A stretch of DNA of 64,000 nucleotides from Maribacter hydrothermalis (GTDB taxonomy: Bacteria; Bacteroidota; Bacteroidia; Flavobacteriales; Flavobacteriaceae), in contig NZ_CP018760.1 of assembly GCF_001913155.1 (NCBI RefSeq), forward strand, positions 62,001 to 126,000, in the 5' to 3' direction. Every line of letters starts with the position of its first letter. The first letter of the stretch is position 1. Positions 18,108 to 26,653 of the stretch are shown here, piece after piece. Under the pieces are notes generated by a model. It was not told the origin of the DNA. It worked only from the letters and a program-made list of their open reading frames with translations, and searched no databases. Both the position numbers and the translations under genes were made by a program.

Positions 18108-19283
18108 TTAATAATTTCTCCACTTTTTAGTTATTTCAAATACATGGGTAAGAATATCGGCTTCAACATCATCAAACACTACTCCTCTTCTAGCCATCAT
18201 TACTTTTGCAGCTTCGAATGCTTTCTCTGGTAAATATGCCATAAACCCAGAGGCTCCGCCCCAACTAAAGCTAGGTATGAAATTTCTTGGAAAACCAGGT
18301 ACGTATATATTTGAATTTACACCAATTACGGTTCCTGTATTAAACATCGTATTTATAGCTGTCTTACTATGGTCACCCATCATAAGTCCACAAAATTGCA
18401 AACCTGTTTGTTCAAAACGTTCGGTTGCATAATCCCATAATCGAACTTTAGCATAGTTATTCTTTAGGTTAGAATTGTTGGAGTCCGCTCCTATATTGCA
18501 CCATTCCCCTAAAACTGCATTTCCTAAATACCCCTCATGACCTTTACTAGAATATCCAAAAATAACAGAATTACTTACCTCTCCACATACTTTACTATAA
18601 GGCCCAATTGTATTTGCCCCGTAAAGTTTACCTCCCATTTTTATGACGGCATGCTCACAAAGCGCCAAACCACCTCGAATTAAACTCCCTTCCCAAATTT
18701 CAGAATCTTTACCAAGGTAAATGGGCCCGTCGGTAGCATTCAATATACTAAATTCTACTTTTGCGCCTTTTTCAAGAAAAATACGTTCTGGATGTATTAA
18801 GTGATTAGTTTTGGGAATAGGCTGACTTTTACGTCCTTTAGTTATCAAGTCAAAATCTATCTGTAAAATATCTGCATTTTTATCAAAAATATCCCAGGTA
18901 TTATTTATTTGCAGAAACTCCCCATTAAAAGCAATAGTTTTTAATTTATTAATCTCATCGACACTTCTGGGCTTGCTACTGGAATATGCTATAATTAAAT
19001 CATCAGATTTTAAAACTTCACCAACTTGCAACTCATTGACCGCTTTCACCATTGCCGTTGTAGGTAACACCGATGCATCAATAAAAATATTTACATCTTC
19101 TAATTGCAATGGGAATTTTATACTCAAGTAATCTTCTGTGAGTGACGAAGTAGAATTTTTCAAATAAAAATTCCATCGCTCACGTAAAGTCATTATGCCC
19201 ACACGAATATCAGCAACTGGTCTTGTGAAAGTGAAGGGCAATAAATGATTCCTACGTGGACCATCAAAAAGAATAAAGTTCAT
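18108..19283 (-). CDS. GlmU-family protein with left-handed beta-helix acyltransferase domain
   Basis: The 391-residue protein begins NFILFDGPRRNHLLPFTFTR, typical of the Bacteroidota GlmU-like group. Its N-terminal part (about 1-170) resembles a degenerate nucleotidyltransferase without the usual G-x-G-T-R-M loop. From about residue 170 hexapeptide-type turns build a left-handed beta-helix (for example GPIYLGKDSEIWEGSLIRGG, then HAVIKMGGKLYGANTIG). Such proteins are annotated as putative sugar-phosphate nucleotidylyl- or acetyltransferases of envelope sugar metabolism. Activity is inferred from fold only. It follows the L31 terminator on the same strand. Confidence 0.82.
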   Translation of the reverse strand: MNFILFDGPRRNHLLPFTFTRPVADIRVGIMTLRERWNFYLKNSTSSLTEDYLSIKFPLQLEDVNIFIDASVLPTTAMVKAVNELQVGEVLKSDDLIIAYSSSKPRSVDEINKLKTIAFNGEFLQINNTWDIFDKNADILQIDFDLITKGRKSQPIPKTNHLIHPERIFLEKGAKVEFSILNATDGPIYLGKDSEIWEGSLIRGGLALCEHAVIKMGGKLYGANTIGPYSKVCGEVSNSVIFGYSSKGHEGYLGNAVLGEWCNIGADSNNSNLKNNYAKVRLWDYATERFEQTGLQFCGLMMGDHSKTAINTMFNTGTVIGVNSNIYVPGFPRNFIPSFSWGGASGFMAYLPEKAFEAAKVMMARRGVVFDDVEADILTHVFEITKKWRNY

Positions 19284-19365
19284 ACAAATTTATTTTTAAC
19301 AAAATTAACAAATAACCTTTGTGCATTACTATTTAATAGATGAGTTCTATTATTTAAAAGTTAAA

Positions 19366-19399
19366 TGAAACAGAAACGCCTTCGAAAATTTCGAAGGCG
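19366..19399 (-). terminator. Rho-independent terminator of rpmE2
   Basis: An 11-bp perfect stem (CGCCTTCGAAA with TTTCGAAGGCG at 19377-19399) is followed on the minus strand by a T-rich run (TTTCTGTTTC). It begins 26 bp after the L31 stop codon. Confidence 0.65.
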
Positions 19400-19424
19400 C
19401 TATACTATTTAAAGGAAAAAACTT

Positions 19425-19697
19425 TTATTCTTCTTCTTTTTTCTCCTCTTTCGTAAATTTCTTGTACTTGTTCTTGAACTTGTCAATACGACCAGCAGTA
19501 TCCAAGAATTTAGCTTTACCAGTATAAAAAGGGTGAGAAGTTCTTGAAATTTCCAATTTTACCAATGGGTACTCAACACCATCTACTTCTAAAGTCTCTT
19601 TAGTGTCCGCTGTTGATTTAGTCAAAAATACTTCTTCATTAGACATGTCCTTAAAGGCCACTATCCTATAATTTTCTGGGTGTATATCTTTTTTCAT
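19425..19697 (-). CDS. rpmE2: 50S ribosomal protein L31, type B (zinc-free)
   Basis: The 90-residue protein [20 protein letters not shown] matches type B L31, with [20 protein letters not shown] in the middle and a Lys/Glu-rich tail. It has no cysteines, unlike the zinc-binding C+ form, so it does not need zinc. The start at 19697 is chosen because the family begins MKKDIHP; an upstream in-frame ATG (19736) would lie within the promoter-proximal DNA. A promoter lies at 19747-19776 and a hairpin terminator follows the gene. Confidence 0.96.
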   Translation of the reverse strand: MKKDIHPENYRIVAFKDMSNEEVFLTKSTADTKETLEVDGVEYPLVKLEISRTSHPFYTGKAKFLDTAGRIDKFKNKYKKFTKEEKKEEE

Positions 19698-19746
19698 TTT
19701 AAAAACTTTAATGCACCCATTCCGACGGGCACTCATTTTAAGGGTG

Positions 19747-19776
19747 CAAATTTAGTTAAAATCTATAAACGAGCAA
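19747..19776 (-). promoter_or_regulatory. rpmE2 promoter, Bacteroidota type
   Basis: On the minus strand TTG is followed after 19 bases by TAAATTTG, a perfect TAnnTTTG box. Transcription would start near 19740, about 43 bases before the L31 ATG. The spacing is identical to the rpmH promoter. Confidence 0.6.
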
Positions 19777-19880
19777 TTACAAATTGCAAAAAATAATTAA
19801 AATTAAATTTAATCATTTTTGTAACAATATTAGTTTTCTTAATACTAACTTAGAAAGTCAACCTTAAACCAATATATATT

Positions 19881-20405
19881 ATGGAAGAAAATCAACCTAA
19901 AACTGGAAAATACGCATTAAATTTTGGATTACTTTTAGGAGTAACCAGTGTAGTGTTTGCATTTATGCTTTATACGGCCGACATGCATTACCAAGGAGGA
20001 ACCGTTGTTATGCTTATTAGTCTAGGATTATCATTGGCCGCTTTACTAGTAGCTATGATTCAATTTAAAAAAGCAAATAATGGATTCATGACTTTTGGTC
20101 AAGCTCTCAAAATTGGAGTCGGAGTGTGTTTAATTGGTGGCATTATTGGTATCTTATTTAATCAAATTATGGCGAATGTCATTGATCCAGACATGATGGC
20201 AAAAGCTATGGAATTTCAAAAGAATCAGTTATTGGAGAATTCCAATATGACAGTAGAACAAGTAGATGCACAAATGGAAATGGGAAAACCTTTTACTACA
20301 CCTACCATGCAAATAGTTTTTGGTCTAATATTCAGTTTGGTAATCGGTTTTGTACTTTCTTTAATTCCAGCATTCGTTTTAAAAAAGAATGAAAATCTTA
20401 ACTAA
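19881..20405 (+). CDS. DUF4199 membrane protein
   Basis: The 174-residue protein has four hydrophobic segments (about 13-29, 38-60, 75-95 and 145-167) with a polar loop between the third and fourth (about 96-140). The pattern and the GFMTFGQALKIGVGVCLIGG stretch are typical of DUF4199, a family nearly restricted to Bacteroidota and of unknown function. It starts a co-directional run with the GT2 glycosyltransferase, phosphohexomutase and ABC transporter, so a link to envelope assembly is possible but unproven. Confidence 0.85.
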   Translation: MEENQPKTGKYALNFGLLLGVTSVVFAFMLYTADMHYQGGTVVMLISLGLSLAALLVAMIQFKKANNGFMTFGQALKIGVGVCLIGGIIGILFNQIMANVIDPDMMAKAMEFQKNQLLENSNMTVEQVDAQMEMGKPFTTPTMQIVFGLIFSLVIGFVLSLIPAFVLKKNENLN

Positions 20406-20438
20406 TTCGTACTTTTGACAGGAATACTAATATAACGC

Positions 20439-21398
20439 ATGCAATTATCAATAGTAATTCCTTTACTTAACGAAGAAGAGTCGCTTGAAGAACTTCATGA
20501 TTGGATTGTATCCGTAATGCAATCCAATCATTTTTCTTATGAAATACTATTTGTTGATGACGGGAGTACGGATAGCTCCTGGGATATTATTACAGATTTA
20601 TCCAATCGAAACCCTCATGTAAAAGGTATTCACTTTCTACGTAATTTCGGAAAATCTCAAGCCCTGCACGCAGGATTTAAAGCGGTAAGCGGTGATGTCA
20701 TCATTACTATGGATGCTGATTTACAAGATAACCCAGAAGAAATACCGGAACTATACAACATGGTAACCAATGAAGGTTATGAATTGGTCTCTGGCTGGAA
20801 AAAGAAACGTTACGATTCTATCATCTTCAAAAACACGCCATCAAAATTATTTAATTGGGCAGCCAGACGTACTTCGGGAGTGCGACTTCATGATTTTAAC
20901 TGCGGTTTAAAAGCATACGCAAAAGACGTAGTAAAAAATATTGAAGTTTCTGGCGAAATGCATAGATACATACCTGTTCTTGCAAAGAATGCAGGTTTTT
21001 CAAAAATTGGTGAAAAGGTAGTACAACACCAAGCTCGTAAATACGGTAAAACAAAATTCGGAATGGAACGTTTCATAAATGGATTTCTAGATTTATTGAC
21101 CATTTGGTTCGTTTCTAGATTTGGTAAACGACCTATGCACTTATTTGGAGCGTTAGGTGTTTTAATGTTCCTAATAGGATTCGGATTTGCTATTTATTTA
21201 GGTATAGATAAATTATTTATTAATCCGTTTGGAAGATTGATTACCGATCGTCCACAATTTTATATTTCATTGATAGCCATGGTTATAGGAACACAACTGT
21301 TCCTAGCCGGATTTATTGGAGAAATATTAATACGATCTAAGAAAGAAGAAAAAAGATATATTGTCTCCGAAGAATTAAACACCGCACTTTTAGAATAG
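20439..21398 (+). CDS. Glycosyltransferase family 2 with two C-terminal membrane helices (GtrB/DPM1-like)
   Basis: The 319-residue enzyme has the GT-A fold motifs LFVDDGSTDSSW (about 35-48) and TMDADLQDNPEEI (about 90-102, with the DxD-like metal site), followed by SGWKKKR and NCGLKAYAKDV. Two membrane helices lie at about 231-253 and 272-294. This is the architecture of bactoprenol glucosyltransferases such as GtrB and ArnC-like enzymes, which move a sugar from a nucleotide to polyprenyl phosphate. The donor sugar cannot be read from the sequence. A TACTTTTG box at 20410-20417 is a possible -7 element. Confidence 0.88.
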   Translation: MQLSIVIPLLNEEESLEELHDWIVSVMQSNHFSYEILFVDDGSTDSSWDIITDLSNRNPHVKGIHFLRNFGKSQALHAGFKAVSGDVIITMDADLQDNPEEIPELYNMVTNEGYELVSGWKKKRYDSIIFKNTPSKLFNWAARRTSGVRLHDFNCGLKAYAKDVVKNIEVSGEMHRYIPVLAKNAGFSKIGEKVVQHQARKYGKTKFGMERFINGFLDLLTIWFVSRFGKRPMHLFGALGVLMFLIGFGFAIYLGIDKLFINPFGRLITDRPQFYISLIAMVIGTQLFLAGFIGEILIRSKKEEKRYIVSEELNTALLE

Positions 21399-21441
21399 TA
21401 AAATTCTTACTAACTTAATTGCACATAAAACTATAACCCAA

Positions 21442-23151
21442 ATGGATAACATCCTTGATACCGCAAAAACCTGGCTTACCGATTTTTTCGACCCAGCCGT
21501 AAAGAAAGAAATTGAACATCTTATCGCTAATGATAAGGAAGAACTGAACGACCGTTTCTATAAAAATATGGAATTCGGTACCGGTGGTATGAGGGGTGTA
21601 ATGGGCGTAGGTACCAATCGCATAAATAAATACACGTTGGGCAAAAGCACACAAGGACTTAGTAACTATCTAAATAAGGTGTATAAAGGGGAGGAAATTA
21701 AAGTAGTTATTGCTTTTGATTGCCGCCATAATAGCGATACATTGGCTAGAACGGTAGCTGAAGTTTTTTCTGCAAACAATATTAAAGTATACCTTTTTTC
21801 AGATTTGCGTACTACTCCTGAGCTTTCGTTCGCCGTAAGATATCTAAATTGCCATGCAGGTATTGTTTTAACGGCATCGCACAACCCACCAGAATATAAT
21901 GGGTATAAAGTATACTGGACAGACGGCGGACAAATTGTTCCACCACAAGATGGAGCCATAATTTCCGAAATTAATGCACTTGGTTTTGAGGATATCAAAT
22001 TCACGGCAAATGATAATTTAATTCAAGTTATCGATAAAGAAGTGGACGAAGCTTTTATAAAGCAATCTGTAGCTGCAGGTAACTTTAATGCTGCCGGTAA
22101 AAATGACTTTAAAATAGTTTTCACATCATTACATGGTACCTCCATAACTGCAATACCGGAAGTATTGAAACGAGGTGGATATGAAAATGTGACTATTATA
22201 GAAGAACAGGCTAAACCCGATGGAAATTTCCCAACGGTAAAATCCCCTAATCCAGAAGAATCCGAAGCACTTTCGATGGCTGTAAAAAAGGCCGAAGAAA
22301 TTGGTGCTGATATGGTTGTAGGTACAGATCCAGATAGTGATCGTTTAGGTATTGCCGTTCGTAACTTAGAAGGTAAAATGGAAATTGTCAACGGAAACCA
22401 AGCAATGGTTTTAATGACAAAATTCCTTTTAGAAAAGAGAAAAGAAAAAGGTTTTAAAGGCAATGAATTTATTGCTACCACAATTGTTTCCACACCTATG
22501 ATGGAAGCTATGGCGAAAGCATACGGCGTTGAATTTAAAACTGCGCTTACCGGCTTTAAATGGATTGGTAAAATGATTAAAGATTTCCCCCAGTCAGACT
22601 TTATTGGCGGTGGAGAAGAAAGTTTTGGTTATATGGTAGGTGATTTTGTTCGCGATAAGGATGCGGTTACTTCTACCCTATTGGCTTGTGAAATTGCTAG
22701 CCAAGCGAAAGCTAATGGCAGCTCTTTCTACAAAGATTTAATTCAATGTTATGTTGATTATGGTTTCTACAAAGAACATTTAGTTTCTATTACCAAAAAA
22801 GGTATTAGTGGTGCTGAAGAAATTAAGCAAATGTTGAAAGATTTCAAGGAAAACCCGGTGGAAACTGTAGCTGGTTCTAAAGTAAAGTGGATTGAAGATT
22901 ACAACACTTCAACTGCCAAAAATGTATTGACGGGTGAAGAAATAACTATTGATATTCCAAAATCCAACGTTTTAATTTATGAAACTGAAGACGGTACAAG
23001 AATTGCCGCAAGACCAAGTGGAACGGAACCTAAGGTTAAATTCTACATCAGTACAAATACGAAATTAGAAAAAACTGAAGATTACAAAAAAGTATCGGCA
23101 GAACTTGATGATAAAATCAAAAATATTCTTGCTGAACTTAATTTAGGTTAA
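21442..23151 (+). CDS. Phosphohexomutase (phosphoglucomutase/phosphomannomutase)
   Basis: The 569-residue protein belongs to the alpha-D-phosphohexomutase superfamily, which shifts phosphate between C1 and C6 of hexoses. The phosphoserine loop is LTASHNPPEYNGYK with Ser146, the metal loop is GTDPDSDRLGIAV (about 295-307), the sugar loop is GGGEESFGYM (about 392-401), and the phosphate-binding loop is RPSGTEPKVKFY (about 516-527). All four are intact. The length fits the PgcA type. Its stop codon overlaps the ABC transporter start (TAATG at 23149-23153), so translation is probably coupled. Confidence 0.93.
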   Translation: MDNILDTAKTWLTDFFDPAVKKEIEHLIANDKEELNDRFYKNMEFGTGGMRGVMGVGTNRINKYTLGKSTQGLSNYLNKVYKGEEIKVVIAFDCRHNSDTLARTVAEVFSANNIKVYLFSDLRTTPELSFAVRYLNCHAGIVLTASHNPPEYNGYKVYWTDGGQIVPPQDGAIISEINALGFEDIKFTANDNLIQVIDKEVDEAFIKQSVAAGNFNAAGKNDFKIVFTSLHGTSITAIPEVLKRGGYENVTIIEEQAKPDGNFPTVKSPNPEESEALSMAVKKAEEIGADMVVGTDPDSDRLGIAVRNLEGKMEIVNGNQAMVLMTKFLLEKRKEKGFKGNEFIATTIVSTPMMEAMAKAYGVEFKTALTGFKWIGKMIKDFPQSDFIGGGEESFGYMVGDFVRDKDAVTSTLLACEIASQAKANGSSFYKDLIQCYVDYGFYKEHLVSITKKGISGAEEIKQMLKDFKENPVETVAGSKVKWIEDYNTSTAKNVLTGEEITIDIPKSNVLIYETEDGTRIAARPSGTEPKVKFYISTNTKLEKTEDYKKVSAELDDKIKNILAELNLG

Positions 23152-24980
23152 TGAACTATTTCAAAAAGATTCTTCGTTTTGCGAAGCCATACAAGATATA
23201 TGCAATTTTAAACATTATATCGAACATCTTTTATGCATTATTTTCAACATTGGCAATGATTTCATTATTTCCAATGTTGAATGTGCTTTTTAAACAAACA
23301 GAGAAAATATATACCAAACCACAATGGAACGGTATTTCTGATTTAAAAGATTACGTAACGGAATCATTAAACTTTTATATAACGCAACGAAGCGAGCAGA
23401 GTGATCCCGGTGAAGTATTAATGCTGATGGTAGGCTTAATAATTGCTATGTTCCTTTTAAAGAATCTTTTCAACTACCTAGCTATGTATTTTATTACATT
23501 TTTACGTAATGGTGTACTTAAAGATTTACGTAATGAATTGTACGACAAAACAGTAGAACTACCCATATCATATTATTCTGAAAAAAGAAAAGGTGATACG
23601 ATTGCCCGTATAACCTCAGATGTATTAGAAATTCAACATTCTTTTTTATCAATATTAGAATTGATTGTTAGAGAGCCACTTACAATTATATTTACCATAA
23701 TAGCCATGCTCGCTATAAGTCCTAAATTGACTTTGTTCGTATTTCTATTTCTTCCACTTTCAGGTTTTTTAATTTCATTAATTGGAAAATCATTAAAACG
23801 AAAATCTGACAAGGTTCAAAATGAACAAGGGTATTTTTTATCAATTTTAGAAGAAACATTAGGTGGATTACGAGTTATAAAAGCTTTTAATTCCGAATCG
23901 GTATTTGCTGAAAAATTTCAAGCTTCTACCAAACGATTTTTTAATTTTTCTAATAGCCTACTCAACCGGCAAAACTTGGCTTCGCCTACAAGTGAATTTT
24001 TTGGCATTGCAGCCATTGGAGTAATTCTGTGGTATGGCGGGCAAATGGTGCTTGTAGATAAAACATTGGAAGCTGAACTATTTATAACGTATATGGCATT
24101 GTCATATCAAATATTGACTCCTGCAAAAGCCATAAGTAAAGCTTCTTACGGAGTTAAAAAAGGAAACGCAGCTGCAGAACGTGTTTTAGAAATATTGGAG
24201 ACAGAAAATCCTATTTCTGAAATTGAAAATCCTATCCACCTAGGAACATTTAATAAAGCAGTTAATATCAATAACATATCTTTTAAATATGAAGATGATT
24301 ATGTATTAAAAAATTTTAGCCTAATTGTTGAAAAAGGAAAAACAGTTGCCTTAGTAGGGCAATCCGGTAGCGGTAAAAGTACCATTGCCAATCTAGTTAC
24401 GCGATTCTACGATGTGAACGAAGGAACTATTAATATTGATGGCAATAATATTAAAGACCTTAGTAAAAAGTCGTTACGTGGTCTACTAGGACTGGTAACA
24501 CAAGACTCCATCTTATTTAATGATACGGTTAAAAATAACATCGGATTAGGGAAAGAAAATGCTACTGACGACGAAATCATCGAAGCAGCAAAAATAGCAA
24601 ACGCACATGATTTTATAATGGATCTGCCTAACGGTTATGATACCAATATTGGTGATAGCGGTAATAAGTTAAGTGGAGGTCAAAAGCAGCGATTATCCAT
24701 TTCTAGAGCGGTATTAAAGAATCCGCCCATAATGATTTTGGATGAAGCTACTTCTGCTTTAGATACTGAAAGTGAACGCCTTGTTCAAGATGCTCTTGAA
24801 AAAATGATGAAAAACAGAACTTCAATTGTTATTGCACACCGACTTTCGACGATTCAAAATGCAGATACCATTGTCGTACTTCACAAAGGAGAAATTGTGG
24901 AGCAAGGCACGCATGCTGAACTTTTAGAGTTAAATGGGAGTTATATGAAACTAGTTCAGATGCAATCATTAACCTCCTAA
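23151..24980 (+). CDS. ABC exporter, fused permease and ATPase (MsbA-like)
   Basis: The 609-residue half-transporter has an N-terminal six-helix membrane domain (about 15-330) and an ATPase domain with Walker A GQSGSGKST (about 402-410), the Q-loop VTQDS, signature LSGGQKQRL (about 507-515), Walker B IMILDEATSALD (about 526-537) and H-loop IAHRLS. The architecture is that of MsbA-type lipid or polysaccharide exporters that work as homodimers in the inner membrane. The one-base overlap with the phosphohexomutase gene supports a shared role in envelope glycan supply, an inference. The substrate is unknown. Confidence 0.93.
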   Translation: MNYFKKILRFAKPYKIYAILNIISNIFYALFSTLAMISLFPMLNVLFKQTEKIYTKPQWNGISDLKDYVTESLNFYITQRSEQSDPGEVLMLMVGLIIAMFLLKNLFNYLAMYFITFLRNGVLKDLRNELYDKTVELPISYYSEKRKGDTIARITSDVLEIQHSFLSILELIVREPLTIIFTIIAMLAISPKLTLFVFLFLPLSGFLISLIGKSLKRKSDKVQNEQGYFLSILEETLGGLRVIKAFNSESVFAEKFQASTKRFFNFSNSLLNRQNLASPTSEFFGIAAIGVILWYGGQMVLVDKTLEAELFITYMALSYQILTPAKAISKASYGVKKGNAAAERVLEILETENPISEIENPIHLGTFNKAVNINNISFKYEDDYVLKNFSLIVEKGKTVALVGQSGSGKSTIANLVTRFYDVNEGTINIDGNNIKDLSKKSLRGLLGLVTQDSILFNDTVKNNIGLGKENATDDEIIEAAKIANAHDFIMDLPNGYDTNIGDSGNKLSGGQKQRLSISRAVLKNPPIMILDEATSALDTESERLVQDALEKMMKNRTSIVIAHRLSTIQNADTIVVLHKGEIVEQGTHAELLELNGSYMKLVQMQSLTS

Positions 24981-24983
24981 AAT

Positions 24984-25008
24984 TATGTCGTTCTTAAAAT
25001 TCGACATA
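24984..25008. repeat. Inverted repeat upstream of the ECF sigma gene
   Basis: TATGTCG and CGACATA form a perfect 7-bp inverted repeat around an 11-base centre, just after the ABC transporter stop codon and about 130 bp before the sigma factor start. There is no T-run on either side, so it is not a standard terminator. It could be a binding site or an RNA hairpin. Confidence 0.4.
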
Positions 25009-25140
25009 TTATCTTGGAACTAGCCCGCTAGACTTTATAATAAGATTTATCTTTAAATTTCAATTGTCGAGTAAAAACCAATGCCGTATTAAACCTTTCC
25101 CTAACTTCATGGTCTAAGAATAAACAAACCTCATTTCTAG

Positions 25141-25683
25141 GTGATTGAAGAGGAAACATTAGTATTAGATTTAAAAACTAAAAGCAAGCAAGCACAAGCT
25201 TTTGAGGTATTGGTAAATACCTACAAAGAACGTTTGTACTGGCAGATACGAAGTATTGTATTAAGCCATGATGATGCTGATGATGTTTTACAGAACACTT
25301 TTATTAAAGTTTATAGAAATATAGACGGATTTAAAGGAGAAAGTAAACTCTTTTCTTGGATGTACCGTATTGCAACCAATGAAGCTTTGAATTTTATAAA
25401 ACAACGAGCAAAACTGCAAGGTTTATCTGATACTGATTATCAAGATAAATTAGTATCCAACTTAGAGGCAGATGTCTATTTTGAGGGAGATGAAATTCAA
25501 CTTCAACTTCAAAAAGCAATTGCCACACTACCTGAAAAGCAAAAATTGGTTTTTAATATGAAATACTTTCAAGAGCTGAAGTATGAAGAAATTTCAGAAA
25601 TATTGGACACTTCTGTAGGGGGATTAAAAGCCTCATACCATTTAGCAGTTAAAAAATTAGAGCAGTATTTAAAAGAAGATTAA
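25141..25683 (+). CDS. ECF-family RNA polymerase sigma factor, GTG start
   Basis: The 180-residue protein has sigma region 2 (EVLVNTYKERLYWQIRSIVL and DDADDVLQNTFIKVYRNIDG) and region 4 (LPEKQKLVFNMKYFQELKYE followed by EISEILDTSVGGLKASYHLA), and no region 1 or 3. This is the ECF layout. The start must be GTG at 25141, because the codon immediately upstream is a TAG stop and the first internal Met comes too late. The two following genes look like its regulators: a single-pass membrane protein and a secreted helical protein with an 8-bp overlap. Target promoters are not visible in the window. Confidence 0.93.
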   Translation: MIEEETLVLDLKTKSKQAQAFEVLVNTYKERLYWQIRSIVLSHDDADDVLQNTFIKVYRNIDGFKGESKLFSWMYRIATNEALNFIKQRAKLQGLSDTDYQDKLVSNLEADVYFEGDEIQLQLQKAIATLPEKQKLVFNMKYFQELKYEEISEILDTSVGGLKASYHLAVKKLEQYLKED

Positions 25684-25716
25684 ACCTTTTATACAATTGG
25701 GTGTCAAACTAATAAC

Positions 25717-26223
25717 ATGAACAAGAACAAAAAAAATCCGTTTAAAACTCCATCAGGCTATTTCGCTAGTTTTGAGGATAGATTAATGGGTAAATTATCT
25801 AAACCCGAAAACTCTATTCCAAAAGATAGTGCGTTTAAAGTGCCCGATAATTATTTTGAATCGTTCAATAAATCCCTTAAAGGAAAACTTGAGAATGAAC
25901 CAAAGGTAATTCCGCTTTTTCCTATTAAAAAAATAATAGCCGTAGCTGCCTCAATTGCAGCTATTGTGCTCATAGCTTTAAATTACAATTGGAGTTCTTC
26001 AAGTGAATTAAGTTTTAGCGATTTGGCCAATACTGATATTGAAGCTTATTTTGAAAATAACGATTTTGAGCTTTCACCTTATGAAATTGCAGAGGTGTTA
26101 CCTGTAACAGAAACAGAATTTTCAGATATGATGAGCTCTCCAATAGAGCATGAAAATATTTTGGATTATTTAAGTAATGATACTAATGATTTTGAAGAAT
26201 TTAATTTGCAAGAAAATGAATAA
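25717..26223 (+). CDS. Putative anti-sigma membrane protein with internal repeat
   Basis: The 168-residue protein has a cytoplasmic N-terminal half, one membrane helix (about 71-90) and an acidic outer domain. Its N-terminal half contains two copies of a 19-residue motif, at residues 9-27 and 40-58 (F-K-x-P-x-x-Y-F-x-S-F-x-x-x-L-x-G-K-L), 31 residues apart. This position in the operon, directly after an ECF sigma gene, and the single-pass layout suggest an anti-sigma factor. It lacks the zinc-binding HxxxCxxC motif of classical anti-sigma factors, so the assignment is inference. The next gene overlaps it by 8 bp. Confidence 0.65.
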   Translation: MNKNKKNPFKTPSGYFASFEDRLMGKLSKPENSIPKDSAFKVPDNYFESFNKSLKGKLENEPKVIPLFPIKKIIAVAASIAAIVLIALNYNWSSSSELSFSDLANTDIEAYFENNDFELSPYEIAEVLPVTETEFSDMMSSPIEHENILDYLSNDTNDFEEFNLQENE

Positions 26224-26653
26224 GTTCGTACTACTTTTATTAATGTTTTTTACCGCTATATCTTTTGGTCAACACAAAAAGGATTGGGAGAAAATAAAGA
26301 CATTAAAGATAGCTTACATCACGGAGAAACTTTCTTTAGACAGCAAGGAAGCTCAAGAGTTTTGGCCTGTTTATAATGAGTATGAAGAAAAGAGACACGC
26401 ATTAATGCGTAAAGAACATAGCCAAATAAAAGATAAGCTTGATAATAGTGATGATTTATCTGAAAAAGATGCTGAAAAATTATTAAAACTTAAAGTCTCT
26501 ATCGAAGAGGAGGAGGAAGAATTAGATAAGGCATTTCTTTTACATGTTAGTAAAGTTACATCTGCAAAAAAAGCATTGTTATTATTAAAAGCTGAAGAAG
26601 ATTTTAAACGCGATTTAATTAAACAATACCGCCATAATAAAGGAGGTCGTTAA
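26216..26653 (+). CDS. Secreted helical protein, third gene of the sigma operon (sensor-like)
   Basis: The start at 26216 (MNKFVLLLLMFFTAISFGQ) gives a clear signal peptide ending about residue 19; an earlier in-frame Met at 26177 would lie inside the preceding gene and destroy the signal. The mature part (about 126 residues) is strongly helical and charged, with ITEKLSLDSKEAQEFWPVYN and a long Glu-rich coil. This resembles periplasmic CpxP/Spy-like or LTXXQ-type sensors. It begins 8 bp before the stop of the anti-sigma-like gene. A role in sensing envelope state for the sigma factor is inferred from context. Confidence 0.75.
   Translation: MNKFVLLLLMFFTAISFGQHKKDWEKIKTLKIAYITEKLSLDSKEAQEFWPVYNEYEEKRHALMRKEHSQIKDKLDNSDDLSEKDAEKLLKLKVSIEEEEEELDKAFLLHVSKVTSAKKALLLLKAEEDFKRDLIKQYRHNKGGR

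Noticed and set aside
19712..19748. A 7-bp stem (TGCACCC/GGGTGCA) in front of rpmE2, first thought to be an L31 autoregulatory leader
   Set aside because: The promoter at 19747-19776 places the transcript start near 19740, so one arm of the stem would not be in the mRNA. It cannot act as an RNA leader from that promoter.
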